From positions 186,001 to 250,000 of the forward strand of contig JBNKGL010000001.1 of the NCBI GenBank assembly GCA_050289805.1: a stretch of DNA of 64,000 bases. The letters run 5' to 3'. Below, in pieces: positions 27,296 to 35,871 of the stretch; the first letter of the stretch is position 1; every line of letters begins with the position of its first letter. This DNA comes from JAUILA01 sp050289805 (GTDB lineage Bacteria; Bacteroidota; Bacteroidia; Cytophagales; Cyclobacteriaceae). The translations under genes were made by a program, and so were the position numbers. The notes beneath the pieces were generated by a model. It was not told where the DNA came from. It saw only the letters and a program-made list of their open reading frames with translations, and made no database searches.

Positions 27296-28503
27296 ACGTT
27301 AAATTTAACGATCGCTTCCAGAATATCACGGGCGACCTCAGTTTTACTTTTTAACGGATAGGAATTCTCCTGATTGTGTTTATCCAGAATAGTAATTCGG
27401 TTGGTATCGTGACCAAAGCCAGCACCTTCATCCTTCAGAGAGTTAAGTACGATGAGGTCAAAATTCTTTTTCTGCAGTTTTTCTGCGGCATTGGAAAGCT
27501 CATTCTCCGTTTCCAGGGCGAAACCAACCATCAGCTGTCCGGATTTTTTTTTAGCGCCTAACGTAGCGGCAATATCTACAGTTTTTGTCAGCTCCAGGGA
27601 TAGCTCGCCCGAGGTTTTTTTAATTTTTTGAGATGATATTACCTGCGGCTTATAGTCTGCAACAGCTGCTGCCAGGATTGTTATATCTGCATCGTCAAAT
27701 CGTGAATCAGCTGCAGCATACATTTGATCTGCACTTACCACATTTATTAATTCAATTAAAGGATGCTGAATGCTTTGAGAAGTAGGACCACTGATCAAAG
27801 TTACACTGGCGCCGGCTGCAGCACATTCCATTGCAATTGCAAAGCCCATTTTACCGGAGCTATGATTTCCGATAAAGCGGACCGGATCGATTGCTTCGTG
27901 AGTAGGGCCAGCGGTGATGAGGACCTTTTTACCCTGAAAGAATTTATTTAGCGGGCTTTTTTTTTTCAGTACCTCTTCGATCGAGGTAAGGATGGTCTCG
28001 GGTTCAGCCATTCGGCCATTGCCTACAAGTCCGCTCGCAAGTTCTCCAAATTCTGCCGGGATTATTTCGTTTCCATAACTCCTCAGAAGTTCAATATTCC
28101 TGGTTGTAGAGGGGTGTGCATACATATCCAGGTCCATCGCGGGGGCCAGCATCACAGGACACCGGGCAGACAGGTAAGTTGCGATCAGAAGGTTATCGCA
28201 GATTCCATTGGCCATTTTAGAAATGGTATTTGCGCTTGCGGGGGCGATTACCATAATATCAGCCCAAAGGCCCAATTCCACATGATTGTTCCATTCTCCT
28301 GAATTGTCCTTCTCAAAGGTTGATAGAACCGGATTTTTGGATAGGGTGGCCAGCGTTAAGGGGGTAATAAAAGTTTGGGAAGAGGCTGTCATGATAATTT
28401 TCACTTCAGCGCCTTCCCCAACCAGCAGACGGGTGAGATAAGCAGCTTTATAAGCTGCGATGCTTCCACACACGCCCAATAAAATATGCTTTCCGCGAAG
28501 CAT
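27292..28503 (-). CDS. coaBC: bifunctional phosphopantothenoylcysteine decarboxylase / phosphopantothenate-cysteine ligase CoaBC
   Basis: 403 residues. The N-terminal CoaC flavoprotein domain (about 1-185) has GVCGSIAAYKAAYL, the active His in WNNHVELGLW and the motif PAMDLDMY; the usual Asn of PAMN is Asp here. The C-terminal CoaB ligase domain starts at ITAGPTHEAIDPVRFIGNHS. Together they turn 4'-phosphopantothenate and cysteine into 4'-phosphopantetheine for coenzyme A; coaD, for the next step, is at 45462-45923. Confidence 0.95.
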   Translation of the reverse strand: MLRGKHILLGVCGSIAAYKAAYLTRLLVGEGAEVKIIMTASSQTFITPLTLATLSKNPVLSTFEKDNSGEWNNHVELGLWADIMVIAPASANTISKMANGICDNLLIATYLSARCPVMLAPAMDLDMYAHPSTTRNIELLRSYGNEIIPAEFGELASGLVGNGRMAEPETILTSIEEVLKKKSPLNKFFQGKKVLITAGPTHEAIDPVRFIGNHSSGKMGFAIAMECAAAGASVTLISGPTSQSIQHPLIELINVVSADQMYAAADSRFDDADITILAAAVADYKPQVISSQKIKKTSGELSLELTKTVDIAATLGAKKKSGQLMVGFALETENELSNAAEKLQKKNFDLIVLNSLKDEGAGFGHDTNRITILDKHNQENSYPLKSKTEVARDILEAIVKFNV

Positions 28504-28509
28504 ATTGAT

Positions 28510-28836
28510 TTATACTATAAGTGTTGCGGAAACATCCTGATCCCTTTCACGGAACATGATCTTGTCTTCTACAAATTCTTCGATCGCAAGCGACGTGGGT
28601 TTTGGCATACGCTCATAGAATTTTGAAATTTCGATTTGCTCGCGGTTTTCAAAGATCTCTTCGAGGTTGTCTACTGTGGAAGCAAATTCTGCCAATTTAC
28701 TGTTAAGTTCTTCCTTAACGTTGATCGTAATCTGGCGCGCACGTTGTGAGATGATCGAAACGGATTCATAAATGTTTCCTGTCTTGCTGGCGATCTCTGC
28801 CATGTTACGTGTAATAATCGATGCTTGAGTAACCAT
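28510..28836 (-). CDS. rpoZ: RNA polymerase omega subunit, Bacteroidota type
   Basis: 108 residues. Contains the omega-like stretch NIYESVSIISQRARQI followed by a Bacteroidota-specific C-terminus (EFVEDKIMFRERD). Omega helps assemble RNA polymerase by holding the beta-prime subunit. In Bacteroidota it lies between bamD and coaBC, exactly as here, which supports the call. Spacing is 4 bases to bamD and 6 to coaBC. Confidence 0.88.
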   Translation of the reverse strand: MVTQASIITRNMAEIASKTGNIYESVSIISQRARQITINVKEELNSKLAEFASTVDNLEEIFENREQIEISKFYERMPKPTSLAIEEFVEDKIMFRERDQDVSATLIV

Positions 28837-28840
28837 ATAT

Positions 28841-29653
28841 TTAATTTTTAGCTAATTCTGTTATTTTTTCAAGGCTGTCACCATATTTTTTCTCAGCCTC
28901 CTTGATATATTTTGATTCAGGATAATTATCAACAAAATCCTGATAATATTGATTCGCTTCACGATACCGTTCCAACTGACGGATTGAAATACTCTTCTCC
29001 GCATACTGATATTGCGCCATGAATTTAAGGTACGCCAGCTCTTCATTGTATTTTGAATCCGGGAAACTTTCAGAAAATGACTGGAACGCAATTACCGCGG
29101 CATTGAAGTTTTCCAGGCGATAATATTGTTTGGCATTTTCATATCCTTTCCTTTCGAGGCGTTCCTGAACCTCATTGATAACGTTGCTCGCGTCATCCAC
29201 AAATTCACTTGTTGGATAACGGTTTATAAATTGCTGCATTGCCATCAGCGCCTCAATACTATTGGACTGATCCAGGTTATACGACGGAGACGCGGCATAG
29301 AGCGAGTAGGCATACATATAATACGCTTCCTGGGCAAACTCACTTCGTCCGTATGTTTCATAAAACACCTTGAAATGATGAGCAGCCAGATCGTACAGTC
29401 GCTGATGATATTGCGAGTATGCGTAATAGAACTGGACTTTTTCGCCTTCAGGCAATCCACGTACTATCGGCAAAATTTGATCAAAGAGTGTGGATGACCT
29501 GTAGTAATCCTTGTTCTCATAATATTCGAGACCCGCTTCGTATTTCACACGCCAGTCTTCGCTTTTTTCAATGGCACGGAATTTACCGCACGATGAAAAA
29601 AGTGAAATAATGATACTAAAAGAAACTAAATAAAAAAGGACCCTTTTACGCAT
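28841..29653 (-). CDS. bamD: outer membrane protein assembly lipoprotein BamD
   Basis: 270 residues from ATG 29653. A signal peptide ends in the lipobox LFSSC (Cys about residue 22), followed by TPR-like repeats (YENKDYYRSSTLFDQIL, EGEKVQFYYAYSQYHQRLYDLAAHHF, FNAAVIAFQSFSESFPDSKY). BamD is the essential lipoprotein partner of BamA. The upstream ATG at 29683 would add residues before the signal sequence and lies at the promoter, so it was not chosen. First gene of the bamD-to-recN operon. Confidence 0.92.
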   Translation of the reverse strand: MRKRVLFYLVSFSIIISLFSSCGKFRAIEKSEDWRVKYEAGLEYYENKDYYRSSTLFDQILPIVRGLPEGEKVQFYYAYSQYHQRLYDLAAHHFKVFYETYGRSEFAQEAYYMYAYSLYAASPSYNLDQSNSIEALMAMQQFINRYPTSEFVDDASNVINEVQERLERKGYENAKQYYRLENFNAAVIAFQSFSESFPDSKYNEELAYLKFMAQYQYAEKSISIRQLERYREANQYYQDFVDNYPESKYIKEAEKKYGDSLEKITELAKN

Positions 29654-29660
29654 AAGGCTG

Positions 29661-29691
29661 CAAATATAAGTAGTTAACGACAATTATCAAT
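29661..29691 (-). promoter_or_regulatory. promoter of the bamD-rpoZ-coaBC operon
   Basis: On the minus strand ATTG (29688-29691), 19 bases, then TATATTTG (29661-29668), a perfect -7 element and a good -33 at the right spacing. The -7 box ends 7 bases before the bamD ATG, so the transcript would start at or next to the start codon. Confidence 0.7.
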
Positions 29692-29754
29692 GGAGAATGT
29701 CTTTGTTGGATAGGATAACAGGATTAATGCTCTTTTTAGTGCCCGGAGCTGCTA

Positions 29755-30465
29755 TTATTTTCGAACAATCAGTTTTCTCGACATAACACCCTCATTGTCC
29801 ACATAAAGTGTATAAAAGTAGACTCCTGCATTAAATTCCTCTGCATTTACCTTTACACGTGTTTCCAGGTAGGGCAGGTCGTATTCTGCAACCGCACTTC
29901 CAAGAACATTGTGAATCACCACTTTTGCTTCAACATCCCTGTCGAGGATATTGTAATCGATGAATGCGAAATCTGTAACCGGGTTAGGGTAAACATCATT
30001 GATTTTTATTGCTCTGGATTCGTAAATTACCCTTTCAGGCACTTTGTCCTCCACGGAATAACTGACTTCATACTCCACATAATCCATCGGTTTGTCACGA
30101 TTATAGATCTGGTATGTTACCGTGCTATACCCTTCGGCGAGACCAGCTTCAAGAACGCTTACAAATGCGGTTGATTTTTCCCCGGGTTCGAGCCGTTTGG
30201 AAACCGGCAGTTTATCAGTTTCTTCACTGTAACATTCATTTCCCCAGCAGAAATACGATTTCTGGCTTGTCCCAATAACCTTTCCGGTGCGTTTGACCAC
30301 GACATAAATGGGATTGCTGGTTGTATTCTGGATGGTGACCGGTACTCTCATTATGGATCCGATCCGTCCGGAATGGACATTAGAATTCTCTACGACCTGA
30401 AGTTCCTGGGCGTTAATGAAGAAGGGGGCAAGAAACAATACTAACAGGAAGTAAAGTTTATTCAT
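29755..30465 (-). CDS. secreted protein with type IX secretion (type A) C-terminal sorting domain
   Basis: 236 residues from ATG 30465, the first Met that gives a proper signal peptide (MNKLYFLLVLFLAPFFINAQ). An immunoglobulin-like domain (about 25-145) carries two Cys in YFCWGNECYS that could form a disulfide. The last about 80 residues are a T9SS sorting domain: INDVYPNPVTDFAFIDYNI, then a Gly-containing GVYFYTLYVDNEGVMSRKLIV and a basic end. It should be exported by Sec and then by the type IX system to the cell surface. No T9SS machinery gene lies next to it. Confidence 0.85.
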   Translation of the reverse strand: MNKLYFLLVLFLAPFFINAQELQVVENSNVHSGRIGSIMRVPVTIQNTTSNPIYVVVKRTGKVIGTSQKSYFCWGNECYSEETDKLPVSKRLEPGEKSTAFVSVLEAGLAEGYSTVTYQIYNRDKPMDYVEYEVSYSVEDKVPERVIYESRAIKINDVYPNPVTDFAFIDYNILDRDVEAKVVIHNVLGSAVAEYDLPYLETRVKVNAEEFNAGVYFYTLYVDNEGVMSRKLIVRK

Positions 30466-30560
30466 AGGCAAACACAATATATATGTATATACGTACGTTT
30501 TCGTGAATTCGTTAAGGAAGATACAAAATATCCGCATTTTAAACATAGAGATTTTCCATA

Positions 30561-30582
30561 AAATGAACGGAAGTGTTCATTT
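30561..30582. promoter_or_regulatory. operator-like inverted repeat upstream of the T9SS cargo gene
   Basis: AAATGAAC (30561-30568) and GTTCATTT (30575-30582) form a perfect 8-bp dyad around a 6-base spacer, about 95 bases upstream of the T9SS cargo start. A near-consensus -7 element TATGTTTA (minus strand, 30540-30547) lies just downstream, so the dyad would overlap the -33 region. It looks like a dimeric repressor site; the rest of the 244-base gap (30466-30708) shows only AT-rich sequence. Confidence 0.4.
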
Positions 30583-30708
30583 GATACAATAATTTCAAAA
30601 TGAATCCATCAAAATGCAGGTTCATTAAGAAAACAATAAATTTTGTCTCTCACTTCTGACCCACGAAGAGGCAAAATGGTTGCCGGTACGGACAGTATCA
30701 AAACTATT

Positions 30709-32307
30709 TTATTTCTTTTCGGGACCGGGGCTATTATTTAACCTTGGCTTTTTCTGAACAGGTTTTTCAGGAGGTTGGTCCGTTGGAATAAGATCTTCAC
30801 TTCTTAAGACGTCTTTTTTTGCGGGTCGCTCTTCAATGCGCCATGAAAAACCCGGAAGGCGCTGAACATCTGCAGTAAGTTCGTGGGGTGGTATCATGTG
30901 TGCATCGGGCTTCACAAAGAAGGAAACATTGTCGGCCTTGTTTAATTTGAAATGAATTCGCATACTGCTGCTGATGCTTTTATTCATTCCCATCAGATAG
31001 GATTCCGTTTCATCCAGCGCATAGAAGAGACTTTCGGCATTTCCATCCACATCCACCCGGCTGATGGCGCTTTCCCTGAACCGGGCAATCATATCTCGTC
31101 CCTTGATCTGGTTGTAATTATTGATGGAATCCCGGCTTACTACAAATGAATTAAAGGTGAGATACATCTTGTCGATCGAGTTGTCATGAATCTCAACTTC
31201 TATTGTATCGGCCGTAATTTGATTTTCGCCGGTCCATAATACAGGATCTGAATAAAAAACGATCATACTATCTGCATTCATATATGCCAGGGAGTCTGAC
31301 CTTCCCTGCAGATCATTTTTATAGATCCTTACGTTGGGGTATGCCAGTATTCGTTCTTTGGAAGGATCTTCATTTTCTATAGCCACCAGGGTGTCGGCCC
31401 GCATATACAGGGTGTCTTCTCCCATCGGCCTTTTCATGACCGCATTTCCGTATACTTTCGCTACGCCATTGGCTTTGTCGTAATACCCGTCATCACCATC
31501 GATGATTACATTTTCTTCTTTTGAAACCAGGTGAATCTGTTCTTTGCCCAGGTAATATTTTCGAAGATCATCCAACAGCATGCGTTTGGCATTGATGAAA
31601 TAAGACCTGGTCTCAACTTCACCCAGGCGAAGGTCGGAGCTTTTCATCCGGGTATCATACTGACCCTGGTCATATTCGAAGATATTTCCTTCGGCATCGG
31701 TGAGTTCCGTAGGGGCGCGAAAGTATATGATATTCGTTTGGGTGCTATACTGAAGGGTATCCGATTTGAGGGTATAATCAGGATTTACACCCACCACATT
31801 CCTTTTGAAGGATGCCATGCCCGTATTCACCTGGTAGTAGCCCTTTTCGCTCGTGAGTACGTTGGTGCTGTCGACAAGTTTACCACCCTGGAAATAGCGT
31901 GCTTCCTGCTGAATACGGTCATAATCAAGATTATCAGTGTACAATGTTACCTGGCCCAGCTTCGTAAAAACAACATTCCTGCGCAGTTGGGCAATCTTTT
32001 CATTTCCTTCATATATGAGTTGTCCTGCAACAATGGTGACTGAATCCCCTTCGAGGATCCGCACATTACTCCGGGCTTCGATCCGGTTGTTTTCCGGATA
32101 CATGATGGCCGTATCACAATAAATGATGGTTTCATTTTGTACGAACTTCACTTTTCCAACCACGTTCCGGTATCGGACTCCGTCCCTCACACCTCCATAA
32201 GTTGAATCTGCTTCCTGCAGTTCCACTTTACGCTGTGCCTGTGCTACAGAACCACTGAAAAGTAGTAGAGCGGTTAATATTAATATGGTAACTTTACCGG
32301 CATTCAT
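30709..32307 (-). CDS. OstA/LptA-like envelope protein
   Basis: 532 residues from ATG 32307, with a signal peptide ending near SGSVAQAQ. The body is made of repeated short beta strands of the OstA N-terminal (LptA/LptD jelly-roll) type, for example IIYCDTAIMYPENNRIEARSN and VTLYTDNLDYDRIQQEARYF, continuing to about residue 440, and a Pro/Lys-rich tail (PPEKPVQKKPRLN). The OstA fold carries lipopolysaccharide across the periplasm; a role in outer membrane lipid transport or in stabilising the envelope is inferred. It is divergent from tilS with 29 bases between start codons. Confidence 0.85.
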   Translation of the reverse strand: MNAGKVTILILTALLLFSGSVAQAQRKVELQEADSTYGGVRDGVRYRNVVGKVKFVQNETIIYCDTAIMYPENNRIEARSNVRILEGDSVTIVAGQLIYEGNEKIAQLRRNVVFTKLGQVTLYTDNLDYDRIQQEARYFQGGKLVDSTNVLTSEKGYYQVNTGMASFKRNVVGVNPDYTLKSDTLQYSTQTNIIYFRAPTELTDAEGNIFEYDQGQYDTRMKSSDLRLGEVETRSYFINAKRMLLDDLRKYYLGKEQIHLVSKEENVIIDGDDGYYDKANGVAKVYGNAVMKRPMGEDTLYMRADTLVAIENEDPSKERILAYPNVRIYKNDLQGRSDSLAYMNADSMIVFYSDPVLWTGENQITADTIEVEIHDNSIDKMYLTFNSFVVSRDSINNYNQIKGRDMIARFRESAISRVDVDGNAESLFYALDETESYLMGMNKSISSSMRIHFKLNKADNVSFFVKPDAHMIPPHELTADVQRLPGFSWRIEERPAKKDVLRSEDLIPTDQPPEKPVQKKPRLNNSPGPEKK

Positions 32308-32313
32308 CTGGGC

Positions 32314-32321
32314 CAAAGTTA
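32314..32321 (-). promoter_or_regulatory. -7 promoter element for the OstA-like gene
   Basis: Read on the minus strand TAACTTTG, a perfect TAnnTTTG, ending 6 bases before the ATG. No good -33 at the expected distance, though the space is shared with the start of divergent tilS. Implies a very short leader or none. Confidence 0.5.
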
Positions 32322-32336
32322 AACAAAATTCATACC

Positions 32337-33665
32337 ATGCTTCCCGGTTCATTTCTGGAAATGTTTGATGCAGGTAAAATCAGGAATTCCGATCGCTTTC
32401 TCCTTGCAGTAAGCGGGGGCCTGGATTCGGTCGTATTGGTACATTTGTTTTCAAATTGCAACCATGATTTTGCCATTGCGCACGCCAATTTTCAATTGCG
32501 CGGCGATGATTCGGATAAAGACGAAGAATTTACATCATCTCTTGCGCAGAATTTCGGGGTGCCATTTTATTCAAAACGATTTGATACAGAAAGCATCGCT
32601 GAAAAAGAGGGGGTAAGTATTCAGATGGCGGCACGATCCCTTCGATATGACTGGTTGAAAGGGATTCAGAATTCTGACGGATATGATTTTCTGGTAACCG
32701 CACATCACCTGAATGACGCACTGGAAACGACGATTATGAATCTGTCAAGGGGTACGGGTATTGCCGGACTCAGGGGAATGAAAGTAATCCATGAGAAAAT
32801 CTTTCGTCCATTGCTTTATACATCCCGGGAGTCAATCGAAGGGTATGCGCGATTGAATGAGATCAGGTGGCGTGAAGATTCTTCCAATGCTTCAGACTAT
32901 TATTCGAGAAATTTCATCCGGCATCACATTATTCCGGATTTGGAGAAATTGAATCCATCCATCCTCGAGACGTACAGAACAACACACAGACGGCTGCTGG
33001 ATACAGAATCTGTTCTATTGCAGGAAATACAGCGGCGACTCAAATCTTTCAGGCAGGAAGAGGGATCGGATATCATTTTTCATCGAAAAGCATTTGAAGA
33101 TCTGAACCTTGCTGTTACGGAGGCAATTCTTGCGCCCTACGGAATGAATGTTTCCCAGGTAACCGATTTTTTAGCGTGTATTGAAAGGAATGAGCATTCA
33201 AAGATCTTTCTTACCGGGAGGTTCAGCCTGAATCTCGATCGTGATCAGTTGATTATTTCTCCGGCTGCCATGGATATTGAACCCCTCGAAATAGATCTGG
33301 CGAATGCGCAGTATGATCATTTCCTGGGAAGGATCAGTACCAGGATTGAAACCGGCACAAAGCCAATACTTCCCGGCCCGCTTCAGGTAACCTTTGATTT
33401 TGACCGTCTTCATAAGCCATTGATTTTAAGGAAATGGAAGGAGGGAGACCGGTTTATTCCTTTGGGAATGAAGGGTAAAAAAAAGGTAAGTGACCTTATG
33501 ATAGATGAGAAAATTCCTTTAAACTTGAAACAACGAGCCTGTGTGCTCGAATCTGCCGGTGACATCATTTGGGTGATTGGTTTGCGCACGGCAGAGATTG
33601 CAAAAGTTACCAGTCAAACAACCAGGCGTTTCAATATCATCATAGACAATGATAAATCCGTTTAA
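32337..33665 (+). CDS. tilS: tRNA(Ile)-lysidine synthetase TilS
   Basis: 442 residues. It converts C34 of the CAU-anticodon tRNA Ile to lysidine with ATP and lysine, so that AUA is read. The PP-loop AVSGGLDSVV, the ANFQLRGDDSDKDEEF segment, THHLND-like TAHHLNDALET and the C-terminal RKWKEGDRFIPLGMKGKKKVSDLMIDEKIP are all typical. The ATG start leaves only 29 bases to the divergent OstA-like gene. The end overlaps the following cNMP-binding-domain gene by 17 bases. Confidence 0.95.
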   Translation: MLPGSFLEMFDAGKIRNSDRFLLAVSGGLDSVVLVHLFSNCNHDFAIAHANFQLRGDDSDKDEEFTSSLAQNFGVPFYSKRFDTESIAEKEGVSIQMAARSLRYDWLKGIQNSDGYDFLVTAHHLNDALETTIMNLSRGTGIAGLRGMKVIHEKIFRPLLYTSRESIEGYARLNEIRWREDSSNASDYYSRNFIRHHIIPDLEKLNPSILETYRTTHRRLLDTESVLLQEIQRRLKSFRQEEGSDIIFHRKAFEDLNLAVTEAILAPYGMNVSQVTDFLACIERNEHSKIFLTGRFSLNLDRDQLIISPAAMDIEPLEIDLANAQYDHFLGRISTRIETGTKPILPGPLQVTFDFDRLHKPLILRKWKEGDRFIPLGMKGKKKVSDLMIDEKIPLNLKQRACVLESAGDIIWVIGLRTAEIAKVTSQTTRRFNIIIDNDKSV

Positions 33666-34176
33666 AAAAACTTATACAACATACGAATTACGGGTTTTCA
33701 ATTTTTTGTCGGGAATTCGTCTTTTTAAGAATCTCACATTCAAGGAAATGTCCTACTTCCTGCCATTCATGCATGAGCGAAATTTTGAGAAAGATGAGGT
33801 TGTTTTTTTTCGGGATGATCCCAGTCATGCTCTCTATTTATTGAAAAGGGGAGAAGTACTGCTCAATATCGATGTAAATAATTCATTTGAAAACCTAACT
33901 TCCGTAAAGGGGGGAAGTATCCTTGGTGAAAGCTGTCTTCTCGAAAATACAAAACGCCAGCTCAACGCGTTTGTCATTTCAGAAACTGCGCAGTTTTATG
34001 TGATCCCACAGGATAATATTTTATCAATATTCGAGAATCATGATCGGGTGAAGATGAAGATGCTGAAGGAACTTGCCATTATGTATAATGAATACAATGC
34101 CAATTTATTCAAAGCCTATCGTTCTTCATTCGGATTTTTCCACTTGTCCCAGATTTACGGAAATCGAAGATCCTGA
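33649..34176 (+). CDS. cyclic nucleotide-binding-domain protein without a DNA-binding domain
   Basis: 175 residues. Residues about 20-135 form a Crp-like cNMP-binding barrel (LFKNLTFKEMSYFLPFMHE, FRDDPSHALYLLKRGEVLLN, GGSILGESCLLENTKRQLNAFV, with Gly-Glu at the position of the phosphate-binding cassette). After it only a helix of about 35 residues remains, with no helix-turn-helix, so it is not a Crp-type regulator. The start lies inside tilS, 17 bases before its stop, suggesting coupled translation. Whether it binds a nucleotide is unknown; the Arg after the Glu of the cassette is not clearly in place. Confidence 0.75.
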   Translation: MINPFKKTYTTYELRVFNFLSGIRLFKNLTFKEMSYFLPFMHERNFEKDEVVFFRDDPSHALYLLKRGEVLLNIDVNNSFENLTSVKGGSILGESCLLENTKRQLNAFVISETAQFYVIPQDNILSIFENHDRVKMKMLKELAIMYNEYNANLFKAYRSSFGFFHLSQIYGNRRS

Positions 34177-34193
34177 ATTAATCTCAATTCAGA

Positions 34194-34225
34194 TTTAGCC
34201 ATATGAGTGCGATTGCTTAAATTTG
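34194..34225 (+). promoter_or_regulatory. promoter of mdh
   Basis: TAAATTTG (34218-34225) is a perfect -7 element; TTTA (34194-34197), 20 bases upstream, is a weak -33. The transcript would carry a leader of about 45 bases before the mdh ATG at 34276. Confidence 0.6.
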
Positions 34226-34275
34226 CAATCCTGAATTTATTGCAATTTTATTCACATTTAAACCATAAATCCGTT

Positions 34276-35208
34276 ATGAAAATTACTGTTGTGGGAGCAG
34301 GGAATGTTGGTGCCACTTGTGCTGATGTATTGGCATACAGAGAGGTAGCCAATGAAGTGGTCCTGGTAGATATCAAGGAGGGCATTGCAGAAGGTAAAGC
34401 CCTTGACATATGGGAAAAATCACCAATCAACCTGTATGATACCCGAACTATCGGTTCAACCAATGATTATACAAAAACCGCAGGATCGGATGTTGTCGTG
34501 ATTACATCCGGTTTACCTCGTAAGCCCGGAATGTCCCGTGATGATCTTATCGAGACCAATGCCGGAATTGTGAAATCAGTTACCGAAAATGTTGTTAAAC
34601 ACTCACCTGACGCCATCATCATCGTAGTTTCAAACCCTCTTGATGTGATGACTTATCAGGCTCATCTTACATCTAAGCTTCCACGCACCAGAGTTATGGG
34701 GATGGCAGGTATATTGGATACCGCCCGTTACCGTTCTTTCCTCGCGGAGGCATTAAATGTTTCTCCCAAGGATATTCAGGCCGTATTGATGGGAGGCCAT
34801 GGTGACACGATGGTTCCTTTGCCGCGTTATACAACTGTCGGTGGAATACCTGTAACCGAACTAATTGATGAAGACCAGCTCAATGCTATTATTGAACGGA
34901 CGAAAACCGGAGGCGGGGAACTGGTTAAATTAATGGGTACTTCGGCCTGGTATGCGCCCGGATCAGCGGCGGCGCAAATGGTTGAGGCTATTGTGAAGGA
35001 TCAGCGTCGTGTATTTCCGGTTTGTATTAAGCTGGAAGGAGAGTATGGTATTGATAATTGTTACCTTGGCGTACCTGTTGTTCTTGGTAAGAATGGTGTT
35101 GAAAAGGTAATTGAACTCCAGCTTACTGATGCGGAAAAGGAACTTCTGAACGTTTCCAGGGATCATGTTACCGAGGTAATGGACGTACTGGATCGTATCA
35201 ACGGGTAG
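34276..35208 (+). CDS. mdh: malate dehydrogenase (LDH-like type)
   Basis: 310 residues from ATG 34276, where the Rossmann motif ITVVGAGNVGATCAD begins; an upstream in-frame ATG at 34207 precedes the promoter and is rejected. It oxidises malate to oxaloacetate with NAD in the TCA cycle. Substrate loop GLPRKPGMSRDDL has the Arg pair expected for malate rather than lactate, and the catalytic His is in MGGHGDTMVPL. Monocistronic, with its own promoter and terminator. Confidence 0.95.
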   Translation: MKITVVGAGNVGATCADVLAYREVANEVVLVDIKEGIAEGKALDIWEKSPINLYDTRTIGSTNDYTKTAGSDVVVITSGLPRKPGMSRDDLIETNAGIVKSVTENVVKHSPDAIIIVVSNPLDVMTYQAHLTSKLPRTRVMGMAGILDTARYRSFLAEALNVSPKDIQAVLMGGHGDTMVPLPRYTTVGGIPVTELIDEDQLNAIIERTKTGGGELVKLMGTSAWYAPGSAAAQMVEAIVKDQRRVFPVCIKLEGEYGIDNCYLGVPVVLGKNGVEKVIELQLTDAEKELLNVSRDHVTEVMDVLDRING

Positions 35209-35230
35209 TTTATTCCGAAGATGATAATTG

Positions 35231-35260
35231 AAAGCCCCATTCAGGGGCTTTTTTATTTTT
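35231..35260 (+). terminator. Rho-independent terminator after mdh
   Basis: A perfect 8-bp stem (35231-35238 with 35244-35251), a 5-base loop and a T-rich tail (TTTTTTATTTTT). Lies 22 bases after the mdh stop. Confidence 0.92.
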
Positions 35261-35314
35261 AACACTTCTACGTGCAGGGTTGCTTTTTGACCCACTTATC
35301 ACGATATTCCTTCT

Positions 35315-35707
35315 ATGCCAACCCTCATGGAAAAACTAGGTGTAAAACCGGGTTTTACAGCCTGGGTTATTAATGCGCCACCAGTGCTTACCGATGCCCT
35401 GCACCAGGTAGAAGATATTCACTGGTCTGACGGTCATGAAATGGCAGACTATATACATCTCTTTGTAACACAGGCCGATACATTGTATGAATTACTTCCT
35501 TCCTGCATGGAAGCCCTGCCAGACAACGGAATGTTATGGGTAAGCTGGCCGAAAAAGGCTGCGAGAATTCCCGGTGACCTCGATCGTGAATTGGTCAGAG
35601 AAATTTTGCTGACTACAGATCTTGTAGATGTAAAGGTATGCTCGGTAGACGATATTTGGTCTGGCCTGAAATTCGTGCGCCGTTTGAAGCACAGAAAGAA
35701 GTCTTAA
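35315..35707 (+). CDS. DUF3052-like protein
   Basis: 130 residues, soluble. The pattern MEKLGVKPGFTAWVINAP, then LPDNGMLWVSWPKKA and VDVKVCSVDDIWSGLKFVRR matches the DUF3052 family (small proteins with a methyltransferase-like fold and no proven activity). The start could be 35315 or the Met at 35327. Single gene between the mdh terminator and the Tat-exported DsrE-like gene; the 164 bases that follow contain no recognisable element. Confidence 0.75.
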   Translation: MPTLMEKLGVKPGFTAWVINAPPVLTDALHQVEDIHWSDGHEMADYIHLFVTQADTLYELLPSCMEALPDNGMLWVSWPKKAARIPGDLDRELVREILLTTDLVDVKVCSVDDIWSGLKFVRRLKHRKKS

Positions 35708-35871
35708 ATCGGTTTTTGTTCCGTTTAACTTCGTCAACCCTTATCCTGACAGGAGCTAATTTTGATAGTATTTGAAACATTCGTGTTATTAATTCATTTC
35801 GGAAATCCTTTCCTTTATATATAGTCGGATACTGATCTGATTACTAATTAACCAACCAAACCACCATTGAA

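Noticed and set aside
31531..32043. 170-codon plus-strand ORF inside the OstA-like gene
   Set aside because: Reverse image of beta-rich coding sequence; no recognisable domain.
34207..34275. Longer N-terminus for malate dehydrogenase
   Set aside because: It precedes the promoter -7 element and the conserved Rossmann start.
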